Notes under the pieces: generated by a model
The model's input: the letters and a program-made list of their open reading frames with translations, nothing else
Database searches by the model: none
What the model was told of the DNA's origin: nothing
Translations under genes and position numbers: made by a program
Shown: one piece after another, positions 30,383 through 37,151 of the stretch
Layout: each line of letters begins with the position of its first letter
How positions within the stretch are numbered: position 1 is the first letter of the stretch
IMG/VR virus record: IMGVR_UViG_3300025872_000024
Location: 1-37,151 of that record
From: a virus
DNA: 37,151 nt
Direction: 5' to 3' (one strand)

Positions 30383-31966
30383 ATGTCTGCTCTGTCAGTC
30401 AATCCCCCGTTTCCGATCTTCACTGACTCGGACGGCACTCCGCTCGAAAACGGCTACATCTGGATCGGCCAGGCCAACCTCGATCCGCAGGGCTACCCGA
30501 TCAATGTGTACTGGGACGCCGCACTGACCCAGATCGCAGGCCAGCCGATCCGCACGATGAACGGATACCCCGTTCGCAATGGCTCACCCACAACCCTGTA
30601 CGTCAACGCCGACGACTACAGCATTCGGGTGCAGAACAAGAACGCTGCGACGTTGTACAACCTAGGGTCTGCCGCCGCCGATGTTGGCAACATTTCATCG
30701 TCGCTGATCACGTTCGTTCAGTCTGGTACTGGTGCGGTGACGCGCACGGTGCAGAGCAAGTTGCGCGATACCGTGAGCGTCAAGGACTTCGGGATTGTTG
30801 CAGACGGGGTTACAGATAGCACTTCAGCGCTAACTGCGTTGATGACATCTTTTTCATCCTCGGGCTTTAGGGGTGTCGTGGACATCCCTTATGGAACAAA
30901 ATTTAATGTGGCGACTGTTTGGGCGGCAGTCCCTGTCGGCGTCATTTTGCAGGATAACTCCAGCATAAACTGGGGCCAGCCTCCAAGCTACAAAAACAAA
31001 TTTCTTGTCACTTATTCTGGAGACAGTGTAAGCGACGATACGCAAGAAATTATTGCAAGTCCTCATCATCCAGCGTTGATGCTGTTGAATATGGGGACAG
31101 ATGTTAGCGTTGCTGCTGCAAGCCGGTACGCAACTATTTTGCAGGGTGTAGGTAAAGATTACGCTGGAGATCCGCTGCTTGGATGGCTCTGGCAGTTTGC
31201 GAAAGACCCGAGCGCAAACCAGTGGCGAACCTCAATGCGCCTACAAACACCGTACAACGTAGCGATAAAAAATCCTCAACCGTGGGCTGCGTCCACCGTT
31301 TATGCAGCTAATGCTTATTGCGTAAGCGACGGTGGAAAAATCTACACGACGGCCGCTGGTGGAACTTCGGGGTCTACCGCGCCAACGGGAACTGGCGGAT
31401 CTATCAGCGATGGGGGCGTAACTTGGAGTTATGTCCAAGCGGCACTCGCGTTAGATTCAACTCGTTTTGATTGGTTTGAGGATGGAAAGTCTGGGCAGTA
31501 CGCGCCGAGCGCCGGTATTGCTAGGCACACTCAATCTGCTGGCTTGAAGTCTTGGTATTTGGAAATTGATGACTCAACGGGAACAATTACGGCAAGAGAT
31601 GTAACTCGGGGTCTAAACATTTTTTCTGTATCGACTGATGCAGGACTAGAAATCGGAACAGCGACATCGCCTAATCGGGTTTCTATTACTGGAACCGGGC
31701 CTAACGCTCCAGTTACTGGTGCTGGGAAGGTCGAAAATGGTGGAGCAACCAACATGAGCACAATGGTTCCGCCTGCTGGACGAACCAAAATGATCGTGAG
31801 TTTGCGGTTCGACAACAGCAACACGACCGTGGTGCATGGCACTGGAACAAATAATTTGACCCTTAAAGGCGGCGTGAATGTAACACCCTCAGTCGGTCAG
31901 TTCATGACTTTTGAATACGACTCGACATTGAGCACTCGCTGGTTTGAGGTGAGCAGAAGTTTTTGA
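30383..31966 (+). CDS. Tailspike 2: same head-binding domain, different receptor part
   Basis: 527 residues. The first 13 residues match tailspike 1 exactly (MSALSVNPPFPIF) and the whole first 110 align with it, including SVKDFGIVADGVTD. After that the sequence is unrelated, visibly more AT-rich, and lacks a clear long beta helix. Residues 300-355 (PQPWAASTVYAANAYCVSDG then GGVTWSYV) look like a small carbohydrate-binding module of the ChtBD3 type. AAAGGA lies five bases before the ATG. Probably a second receptor-binding spike for another host surface. Confidence 0.85.
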   Translation: MSALSVNPPFPIFTDSDGTPLENGYIWIGQANLDPQGYPINVYWDAALTQIAGQPIRTMNGYPVRNGSPTTLYVNADDYSIRVQNKNAATLYNLGSAAADVGNISSSLITFVQSGTGAVTRTVQSKLRDTVSVKDFGIVADGVTDSTSALTALMTSFSSSGFRGVVDIPYGTKFNVATVWAAVPVGVILQDNSSINWGQPPSYKNKFLVTYSGDSVSDDTQEIIASPHHPALMLLNMGTDVSVAAASRYATILQGVGKDYAGDPLLGWLWQFAKDPSANQWRTSMRLQTPYNVAIKNPQPWAASTVYAANAYCVSDGGKIYTTAAGGTSGSTAPTGTGGSISDGGVTWSYVQAALALDSTRFDWFEDGKSGQYAPSAGIARHTQSAGLKSWYLEIDDSTGTITARDVTRGLNIFSVSTDAGLEIGTATSPNRVSITGTGPNAPVTGAGKVENGGATNMSTMVPPAGRTKMIVSLRFDNSNTTVVHGTGTNNLTLKGGVNVTPSVGQFMTFEYDSTLSTRWFEVSRSF

Positions 31967-32027
31967 TGACCCCAGCCCAGCGCATTACATCATCCGATAA
32001 ACCATGACCGACTTACCATAACCACCC
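31967..32027. other. Convergent junction of the two arms
   Basis: These 61 bases separate the last rightward gene from the last leftward gene. I see no hairpin with a T run, no ORF and no clear repeat. If a bidirectional terminator exists here, it is not a classical one. Confidence 0.5.
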
Positions 32028-32165
32028 TCACCTCAACAGCACAATAATCATCACCGCCGCCCAGTACATCAGGACGATCAGAGCCAGAATCCTGACGTCC
32101 TTGTTGTACCTGGGCGGATGATCGCGGCCCTGGCGGCAGGTGCCTTCGTCGCAACAGTTATTCAT
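32028..32165 (-). CDS. Cysteine-containing small membrane protein, 45 residues
   Basis: The start at 32165 overlaps the VRR-NUC gene end by 8 bases. The N-terminus NNCCDEGTCRQGR carries three cysteines. After a short basic stretch, one transmembrane helix runs to the end (LALIVLMYWAAVMIIVLL). It is the last gene of the minus arm. Function unknown; the cysteines could bind metal or form disulfides. Confidence 0.6.
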   Translation of the reverse strand: MNNCCDEGTCRQGRDHPPRYNKDVRILALIVLMYWAAVMIIVLLR

Positions 32166-32502
32166 TATTCTCTGACTCAATGATGATCTGGCGCTTTGCA
32201 TCTTCTGCACCTCTGGCCACAAAGCATTTGTAGCCGTTCAGTTCAAGGTAAGACATCCAGTCTTTCTGCTCTGGGCTAACCGAGCCGCCTTTGATGCGCT
32301 TCATCTCGATCCAAAGCCCCCAGGCTGGGATGAACAGGTCTGGTACGCCTGCTGATACGCCTTCAGCCTTCAAGCGTCCTGCGGTGGCCTTGCTTCTGGC
32401 CCCGCCATTGGGGATAGCCATGATCCTGACGTTCGGCCAGCACTGACGGAACCAGCGCACCACTTCTCGTTGTTCTTCGTGCTCAAGTGGCATGCGGTCC
32501 AT
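32158..32502 (-). CDS. VRR-NUC domain nuclease
   Basis: 114 residues, a stand-alone VRR-NUC domain. Early EEQREVVRWF, then IPNGGARSK, VPDLFIP with Asp55, and IEMKR with Glu66 and Lys68 make the PD-(D/E)XK site; Gln79 follows. VRR-NUC enzymes cut branched DNA, and the phage versions act on structures formed in replication and recombination. It follows the MazG-like gene with a TGATG overlap. Confidence 0.87.
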   Translation of the reverse strand: MDRMPLEHEEQREVVRWFRQCWPNVRIMAIPNGGARSKATAGRLKAEGVSAGVPDLFIPAWGLWIEMKRIKGGSVSPEQKDWMSYLELNGYKCFVARGAEDAKRQIIIESENNE

Positions 32503-32810
32503 CAGGACTCTTTCACAAAGACGCCATCAGACCGGAGCGTGCCTTTCCTGTCCTTGATCTGGTCAAACGCTGCGGACAAACAGCCGACGAGATTCACGCC
32601 ATGCAGGCGTGCGCCGATGATCAGGGTCACAAGGATGTCCCCATAGGCGTCTATGGCCTCACCAAGATCATCACGGTGCAGGGCACTGATCAACTCGCCC
32701 AGTTCCTCGTGCGTCTTGATGGCTTGCGCCATGGCGGTGCTGTTGGGAATGATCTGGCGATCACGCGCCCACTGAATGACCGCGGCTTCGAGTTCGTTGT
32801 ATGTCGTCAT
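32502..32810 (-). CDS. MazG-like nucleotide pyrophosphohydrolase
   Basis: 102 residues with the MazG helices: EELGEL (Glu35, Glu36, Glu39) and EAIDAYGDIL (Glu51, Asp54, Asp58), giving the EExxE and ExxxxxxD metal sites. The family hydrolyses (d)NTPs or alarmones. In phages it may clear non-canonical nucleotides or blunt the ppGpp response. GGAG lies eight bases before the ATG. It sits between the SF2 helicase and the VRR-NUC nuclease. Confidence 0.87.
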   Translation of the reverse strand: MTTYNELEAAVIQWARDRQIIPNSTAMAQAIKTHEELGELISALHRDDLGEAIDAYGDILVTLIIGARLHGVNLVGCLSAAFDQIKDRKGTLRSDGVFVKES

Positions 32811-32846
32811 TGCTGCTCCGTTTTTTAGTTACAAGGGAAGTGAAAT

Positions 32847-34445
32847 TTACCACTGCCTACGCACAACCCGATGGAACTTTCCATCGCGCTTGAACTCAAT
32901 CTGATGCGGTGGTGATGCGTTGCTCATGCTAACCGCCAGATAGTCCAGACCTTCGTCCTCGCTCATGCTGACTTCGTAGTTGATCGTTGCTCCTGCGTGT
33001 CTGGCCATTGCCATCAACTGTTCCATCGCTCTCTGGCCAGCATAGCCTTGATGAAAGATCGGCAGATACTCAGTAATTGGCTTGTCTGACAGACTGCCGT
33101 AGTAGGTGCAGGACAGCATCTGCTTGCCTGACGCTTTGCTGATGTGTTTGCGCCAGTTCCAACTGCTCACATCCATGTCCTGTCCCTCGAGACCCATGAT
33201 GTCGTCTTGGCGCAATTCCAACTTCTTGCGCTCAGGCTTTGGAAACTCACTGCCACAAGCAGGGCACTCCGACACAGCAATGGCACACAACTCCCCGCAG
33301 GCATCGCAGACTTTGACTGGTGCCTCGCCATTGCCTTCGCCAGCCTTCTTGGGCGGCTGCACCGCAGTGATCGGCCCATGCGTAGCCACCACACCGGCAA
33401 AGTCCAGCACTAGGCAATGATCAGTGTGGCTCTTGACCCGCATTCCTCTGCCTGCCATCTGGACGTACAAGCCAGGCGACATCGTTGGCCTGAGCATTGC
33501 AATCAGATCAATCTCTGGGTAGTCAAACCCAGTCGTCAGCACATTGGCGTTAGTTAGTGCTCGCAACCGCCCTGCCTTGAAGTCATCAAGGATTTTCTCG
33601 CGTTCTTTCTTTGGCGTCTCGCCAGTCACGCACTCTGCCGACACGCCATGCTCGCGCAGAACTTCAGCAATGTGCTGTGCGTGTTGTACGCCTGCACAGA
33701 AAAAAAGCCATGCTTTTCTTTCCTCAGAAAGCAGGATGACATCACGCACCACCTTCTGATTGTTGTCATCCGTATCGACAGCGGCTTGCAGTTCTGATTC
33801 GATGAACTCTCCGCCTCGCTTATGCACGCCAGAAGTGTCTAGCTTGGCCTTGGTGACTTTGCTGCGTAGCGTGGCCAAGAAACCTTTGTAGATCAGTTCT
33901 TCAATGCTGACTGGCTCAATCAAAGCGTCGAATAGCGCAGGTTTGTCAGTGATCAAACCATGCCCTAAGCGGTACGGCGTTGCCGTAAGCCCCACAATCC
34001 GCAACGATGGATTGATTGTTTTGAGTTCTGACAACAGTTGCCGATAGCCGCCTTCCTGCTTGTGCGAAACGGTATGAGCCTCGTCGATGATGCAGATGTC
34101 AATGTGTCCAAGCAAATCAGCTTTGGTTCGGATGGACTGGATGCCTGCGAAGGTGATCGGCTCGCCAAGTTGGCGTTTGCCAACGCTTGCAGAGTAGATG
34201 CCCATTGGAGCGCCAGGCCAGTGCAGGCGCATTTTTTCAGCGTTTTGCTCGATCAATTCTTTGACATGCGTGAGCATCAGGATACGAGTCTCTGGCCAGT
34301 TTTGAAGCGCGTCTTTGCACAGCGCCGCGATGATGTGGCTCTTCCCTGACCCGGTGGGCAGCACCAAGCATGGATTGCCTGCGTGACCTGCCTCAAACCA
34401 CTCATAGAGTTGGTCGATAGCTCTTTGTTGATAATCTCTAAGCAT
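32847..34445 (-). CDS. SF2 DEAH-box helicase with zinc ribbon
   Basis: 532 residues. Motif I PTGSGKS (30-36), II DEAH (121-124), III LTATP (153-157), VI QMAGRGMR (329-336). A zinc ribbon follows (C380, C383, C394, C397), then a 130-residue C-terminal domain typical of phage SSL2-like helicases. Probably unwinds branched or duplex DNA in replication and recombination. A weak GAAAG site precedes the ATG. Confidence 0.9.
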   Translation of the reverse strand: MLRDYQQRAIDQLYEWFEAGHAGNPCLVLPTGSGKSHIIAALCKDALQNWPETRILMLTHVKELIEQNAEKMRLHWPGAPMGIYSASVGKRQLGEPITFAGIQSIRTKADLLGHIDICIIDEAHTVSHKQEGGYRQLLSELKTINPSLRIVGLTATPYRLGHGLITDKPALFDALIEPVSIEELIYKGFLATLRSKVTKAKLDTSGVHKRGGEFIESELQAAVDTDDNNQKVVRDVILLSEERKAWLFFCAGVQHAQHIAEVLREHGVSAECVTGETPKKEREKILDDFKAGRLRALTNANVLTTGFDYPEIDLIAMLRPTMSPGLYVQMAGRGMRVKSHTDHCLVLDFAGVVATHGPITAVQPPKKAGEGNGEAPVKVCDACGELCAIAVSECPACGSEFPKPERKKLELRQDDIMGLEGQDMDVSSWNWRKHISKASGKQMLSCTYYGSLSDKPITEYLPIFHQGYAGQRAMEQLMAMARHAGATINYEVSMSEDEGLDYLAVSMSNASPPHQIEFKRDGKFHRVVRRQW

Positions 34446-34461
34446 TTTCTTTCAATTGTTA

Positions 34462-34487
34462 GTGCCGGGGATTACGCGCCCCGGCAC
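34462..34487. promoter_or_regulatory. GC-rich intercistronic hairpin
   Basis: GTGCCGGGG (34462-34470) and CCCCGGCAC (34479-34487) form a perfect 9-bp stem around an 8-base loop, upstream of the helicase gene on the minus strand. There is no T run on either side. It could stabilise the 3' end of the upstream message or reduce readthrough. The surrounding gap is only 68 bases. Confidence 0.7.
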
Positions 34488-34513
34488 GCGATCAGATCAC
34501 AACGACAGGAGAG

Positions 34514-34714
34514 CTAGGCGTCGCTCTGACTGCCTCCGTTATCGCACGGTGGGCTGGCTTCAATCGTCAATGTAGATTCTGGCACTTCCAACGTCGTCCA
34601 GTGCATTCCGCAGTTGTCGCAACGCCGACGCCTGCGTGGCCATCCATACGGGCCTGTGCGCGTCTCTGTGACCTTCGAGCGTGTGTGCTCACACGCGGGG
34701 CAGGCTAGGCTCAC
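34514..34714 (-). CDS. Zinc-ribbon protein (NrdR-like N-domain), 66 residues
   Basis: CPAC at 5-8 and CDNCGMHWTTLE from Cys32 to Cys35 frame a basic RRRRR segment. This is the fold pattern of the NrdR zinc ribbon without its ATP-cone. It may be a small DNA- or RNA-binding regulator. ATGA overlap with the preceding gene. Confidence 0.72.
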   Translation of the reverse strand: MSLACPACEHTRSKVTETRTGPYGWPRRRRRCDNCGMHWTTLEVPESTLTIEASPPCDNGGSQSDA

Positions 34715-35385
34715 TGGAGAGTCTCCGTGACTCGATAGTCTTTGAACACAACTCCTTTTGATGCGTCTCCAACCTTGCAGGGCTTAACCCAGACACGCTT
34801 GCCGGTTGCCTTGATGAGCCTCCAATGACCTCGGCGATCGTGCAGCCTGGGGCTGGCGTGCGTGCCACCCTGCGGCTCAGACTTGCCGACCCATGGACCG
34901 ATCTCGACGGTGTGCCAGTCGAATGCCACAGGACTCTTGCCCTTTGCCGCACGCTTGCGATTGATGAAGGTGTCCTTGACCAGGGGCATGTGTGCCTCAG
35001 ACTTGCGCTCGGACAGCTTGATCAGCGTGGCGCAGACCATCCGAAACGCAGGACGCACATCTGCCTGGTCGATCATCGGGCCATCCTTGCGGTAGTACCG
35101 CAGCCCTTCGTCAGTCTTGATGTAAGCGAACGGCTCCATGTACTTGCCATGCCACATCGATGCACCGGCCACCGTCACACTGTCCGTGCCCTGCGTCAGC
35201 CAGAGCGCAAAGTCTTTGCCATCCTGGTCGTATCCAACGATGCCAGTGCGCGGGAATGGCAGATTGAGCACCAGGTCCACCGGCACCTGGCCACCGTCCC
35301 ACCGCTCCATCGGACCAACGTCGAACCACATGGCGGTCTCAGGCTCAGGGGCCATGCGGACCGCTTTCTGAATGAGTGGGGTCAT
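34711..35385 (-). CDS. Conserved phage protein of unknown function, 224 residues
   Basis: ATG overlaps the TGA of the preceding gene. The middle reads ALWLTQGTDSVTVAGASMW and the C-terminus ASPRLHDRRGHWRLIKATGK then VWVKPCKVGD, a conserved ending I recall from phages of Proteobacteria. No catalytic motif is clear. A basic, strand-rich C-terminal domain could contact nucleic acid. Operon context is early DNA metabolism. Confidence 0.7.
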   Translation of the reverse strand: MTPLIQKAVRMAPEPETAMWFDVGPMERWDGGQVPVDLVLNLPFPRTGIVGYDQDGKDFALWLTQGTDSVTVAGASMWHGKYMEPFAYIKTDEGLRYYRKDGPMIDQADVRPAFRMVCATLIKLSERKSEAHMPLVKDTFINRKRAAKGKSPVAFDWHTVEIGPWVGKSEPQGGTHASPRLHDRRGHWRLIKATGKRVWVKPCKVGDASKGVVFKDYRVTETLQ

Positions 35386-35630
35386 TCCAACACCTCGCGC
35401 CCGTCAATTCGGGCCTTGATTTCCTCAGCCATTGCTGCGTCGCGCAGCTTGGATGGGTTGGTCTTGCGAAACACTCGGACGGCGATGGCGCAGAACGTCT
35501 CGATGTGCGCCATGTGCTCTTCTGTGCGCGGGTCAACTACTCGGCTGCCGATCCCGAGTTCGTCTCGAATCCAGCCGATGGATGTCATCAGGTCGGCCAC
35601 CACGCCTTCCAGTTCAGCTTTGGCTCTCAT
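35382..35630 (-). CDS. Hypothetical helical protein, 82 residues
   Basis: Starts MRAKAELEGVVADLMTSIG and continues as alpha helices with a mixed charge pattern (AVRVFRKTNPSKLRDAAM). It overlaps both neighbours by 4 bp. No family recognised. Confidence 0.6.
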   Translation of the reverse strand: MRAKAELEGVVADLMTSIGWIRDELGIGSRVVDPRTEEHMAHIETFCAIAVRVFRKTNPSKLRDAAMAEEIKARIDGREVLE

Positions 35631-35956
35631 ATCCAGCTCGCTGCGATGTCACGGCGGATGGTGGGTTTGTACTCCAGTCGTGCCAGCTCGCGGGCTTTCG
35701 CTTCCCGGCGTCGGCGGTTCTTTTCTTCAGCGGTGATCGGCAGCGGTCGGGGTGCATCGGTCTTGCCCAGGCCGAAATAAGCCACCGGTTTCACTCCAGT
35801 GCGCTCATACCGGACGATGCAGATCCTGGCAGTGCCGCGCAGATGCTTGATCACGTTGTTCGCAGTCGAGCGTGAGGTGCCAAGACCGGCACGGATCTGC
35901 TCGGTCGTCATCGGGCCATCTCGCAGCAGGTCGAGTGTGCGGTCGCTGAGGCTCAT
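35627..35956 (-). CDS. Winged-HTH DNA-binding protein, 109 residues
   Basis: The start at 35956 is preferred because GGGGGA lies upstream and the ATG overlaps the stop of the 58-residue gene. Residues 1-65 form a winged helix: LDLLRDGPMTTEQIRAGLG, SRSTANNVIKHLR, then a wing (ARICIVRYERTG). The C-terminal tail is rich in Arg and Lys. Probably a phage transcriptional regulator of late early genes. Confidence 0.72.
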   Translation of the reverse strand: MSLSDRTLDLLRDGPMTTEQIRAGLGTSRSTANNVIKHLRGTARICIVRYERTGVKPVAYFGLGKTDAPRPLPITAEEKNRRRREAKARELARLEYKPTIRRDIAASWI

Positions 35957-36129
35957 TGATTCCCCCTTGCGCGGATGGCATCGGCAAAGACCTCGCGCCC
36001 TTTCAGCTTGATCCGCTCGCACAGCTGGGCGCATTGCTCTCGCTCGACCTCTACAGCCTTCCTGACCGCCACGCAGATCGGTCGATCGCACAGCGGGCTG
36101 CATGTGTGGATGTCGTCGTCGCGGGTCAC
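35953..36129 (-). CDS. Cys-rich small phage protein, 58 residues
   Basis: GTG at 36129 overlaps the TGA of the preceding gene; the stop overlaps the wHTH ATG. Five cysteines (C10, C14, C19, C33, C37) and EREQCAQLCERI then VFADAIRARGNQ match small helical proteins found in phages of Betaproteobacteria. Possible metal-binding regulator; function unknown. Confidence 0.6.
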   Translation of the reverse strand: MTRDDDIHTCSPLCDRPICVAVRKAVEVEREQCAQLCERIKLKGREVFADAIRARGNQ

Positions 36130-36464
36130 TTGTTCTTCTCCTTCAGCGCGGCCTCGATGGCGCGGGCAAATGCGTTGTAGTCGTTGGTTGCATTGAAAGC
36201 GTCCCCAATCTCTTTATCCGTCAGCCCACGCCACTCGCGGCGGGGTGGGGCGGTGTAGAGGGGCACGGGATTAAAGACCTTATCCTGAGGCTTCAACCGG
36301 AAGTAGCGGTGGCCTACACCGTTGGTGTGCATCCACGCCACCGGCTCCTGCTCCGGCTGCGCCAGCGCGGCGCGAAGGGCGTCTTGGGCTTTCAGGACAT
36401 AGTAGGGTTCGCTTAAACCGTCCAGCGCCTCCAGCGCCTGCTGCGCGGCATCTCTCAAGTTCAT
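36126..36464 (-). CDS. Conserved phage accessory protein, 112 residues
   Basis: The pattern AAQQALEALDGLSEPYYVLK, QPEQEPVAWM and VPLYTAPPRREWRGLTDKEI is a mosaic protein type that is widespread in phages of Burkholderiales and their relatives. A helical N-terminus is joined to a short beta segment and a C-terminal helix. Function unknown. Its presence is the main hint for a betaproteobacterial host. Confidence 0.7.
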   Translation of the reverse strand: MNLRDAAQQALEALDGLSEPYYVLKAQDALRAALAQPEQEPVAWMHTNGVGHRYFRLKPQDKVFNPVPLYTAPPRREWRGLTDKEIGDAFNATNDYNAFARAIEAALKEKNK

Positions 36465-36646
36465 TTTCTTTTCCTCGGCAGTGGCGACCAGGCCACGAAG
36501 TTACTGTCGGTCATCCATTCACCAAACACAGCCACACCCCCACTGGTCAAGATCAACAACTTGACCCCGCGAGGCGGTGGCTCCTGCTCAGGATCGCGCC
36601 AGTAGACCTCGCCGCTGGCGGCGCTCATGTTGCGGTTCTCAGTCAT
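36461..36646 (-). CDS. Small accessory protein, 61 residues
   Basis: The ATG overlaps the methyltransferase stop (ATGA). The segment [19 protein letters not shown] followed by [18 protein letters not shown] resembles DUF551-type small phage proteins, which have a conserved WI.. / ..W.PLP ending. Function unknown. Confidence 0.65.
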   Translation of the reverse strand: MTENRNMSAASGEVYWRDPEQEPPPRGVKLLILTSGGVAVFGEWMTDSNFVAWSPLPRKRK

Positions 36647-37151
36647 AGGTAGGCTTCAATAAAGGCTTGCGCGACTTGCGGGACGATGGCGTTACCGTAG
36701 GCGCGCAGTCGTCCCACTCGATTGGTAACCCCATGAGCCAGCGGCTGAACGCTGGGTTCAACTGGGCGCGATTTTCCGTCGGCACATCTGATAAGGACTG
36801 CGCTCGCCCAATAAGAACCATAACCGGATCGTTTTGTTTCTTGTTCGGATTCCAACGAAACGCCGACAAATCTGAGTCGTTTGGCAGTGGGCACGTTGGA
36901 GTCGGCCACCCAGTAGAGTCGCTGTCGGATGTGCGGCGCGCCGACGCCCGCAGCGCACAGATCGGCTGCCCCGCTGGCGTAACCCGATCCTTCCAAGTCA
37001 GCTTGTACAAGGTCGAGCCAAGCAAGGCCGTCTTTGCTTGCAACCTGCTCGCCAAAGACGACTGGAGGGCGACACTGGCTGATGAGCCAGTGGAACGCGG
37101 GCCAAAGGTGCCGCTCGTCATCAAACCCAACGCCTTTGCCTGCCGCGCTGA
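36643..37151 (-). CDS. DNA (cytosine-5-)-methyltransferase, C-terminal part (same gene as 1-374)
   Basis: This is the 3' part of the methyltransferase that begins at 374 and crosses the junction. Bases 37025-37151 repeat 1-127. The two parts sum to 756 bases (252 codons) in one frame, which supports the circle. It encodes the QRLYW motif and the terminal [10 protein letters not shown] motif X helix that packs against the AdoMet site. The stop overlaps the ATG of the next gene (ATGA at 36643-36646), so translation is probably coupled. Confidence 0.9.
   Translation of the reverse strand, partial: SAAGKGVGFDDERHLWPAFHWLISQCRPPVVFGEQVASKDGLAWLDLVQADLEGSGYASGAADLCAAGVGAPHIRQRLYWVADSNVPTAKRLRFVGVSLESEQETKRSGYGSYWASAVLIRCADGKSRPVEPSVQPLAHGVTNRVGRLRAYGNAIVPQVAQAFIEAYL
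37025..37151. repeat. Terminal direct repeat, right copy (circle overlap)
   Basis: This is an exact copy of bases 1-127. Removing one copy gives a 37,024 bp circle in which all junction genes are intact. It fits a circularly permuted genome packaged by headful, as in P22-like phages. Confidence 0.95.

Noticed and set aside
34825-35736. 303-residue plus-strand ORF
   Set aside because: Antisense to two conserved minus-strand genes with coupled starts and stops.
1-37151. tRNA genes and CRISPR arrays
   Set aside because: I saw no cloverleaf with a T-loop and acceptor pair, and no regularly spaced repeats other than the origin iterons. A tRNA scan would settle this.

Overview
The window is a complete, tail-bearing phage genome in circular form, cut open at an arbitrary point. 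Bases 1-127 and 37025-37151 are identical, so the unique circle is 37,024 bp. The ends fall inside a cytosine methyltransferase gene that reads through the join in frame. The virion genes follow the order of Salmonella phage P22 (small and large terminase, portal, scaffold, coat, gp4, gp10, needle position, ejection proteins, tailspike), so this is a P22-like podovirus. Several small accessory genes look like types common in phages of Betaproteobacteria (Burkholderiales), and a freshwater or soil source is plausible. That host call is an inference. No integrase, excisionase or CI-type repressor is visible.

Layout: two divergent arms leave one control region at about 6010-6120. The plus arm (6121-31966) carries a small HTH regulator, a primase-polymerase/helicase, an iteron-type replication origin with a perfect DnaA box (8183-8345), a DUF3310 protein, packaging genes, head genes, tail and ejection genes, and then two tailspikes flanking a lysis cassette. 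The minus arm runs left from about 6009, crosses the circle junction and ends at 32028. It carries a Sak4-like recombinase, a DUF7173-like protein, a DUF669 ssDNA-binding-type protein, an IbrB/IbrA pair (ParB-like plus PAPS-reductase-like), a Cas4-like nuclease, several microproteins, the methyltransferase, small regulators, an SF2 helicase, a MazG-like enzyme and a VRR-NUC nuclease. The arms converge at about 31967-32027.

How it works together: the minus arm looks like the early genome-metabolism programme (recombination, DNA protection or modification, nucleotide clean-up). The plus arm replicates, packages and releases the phage. Most genes overlap by 1, 4 or 8 bp (ATGA, GTGA, TAATG), which suggests translational coupling. 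One clear terminator follows the coat gene. The most interesting parts are the AT-rich IbrB-IbrA-Cas4-like block set inside a recombination operon, the iteron/DnaA origin behind a prim-pol replicase, the overlapping divergent promoters, a head protein with a lectin-like domain and five short repeats, a needle-position protein with a C1q/TNF-like tip, and two tailspikes sharing one head-binding domain.
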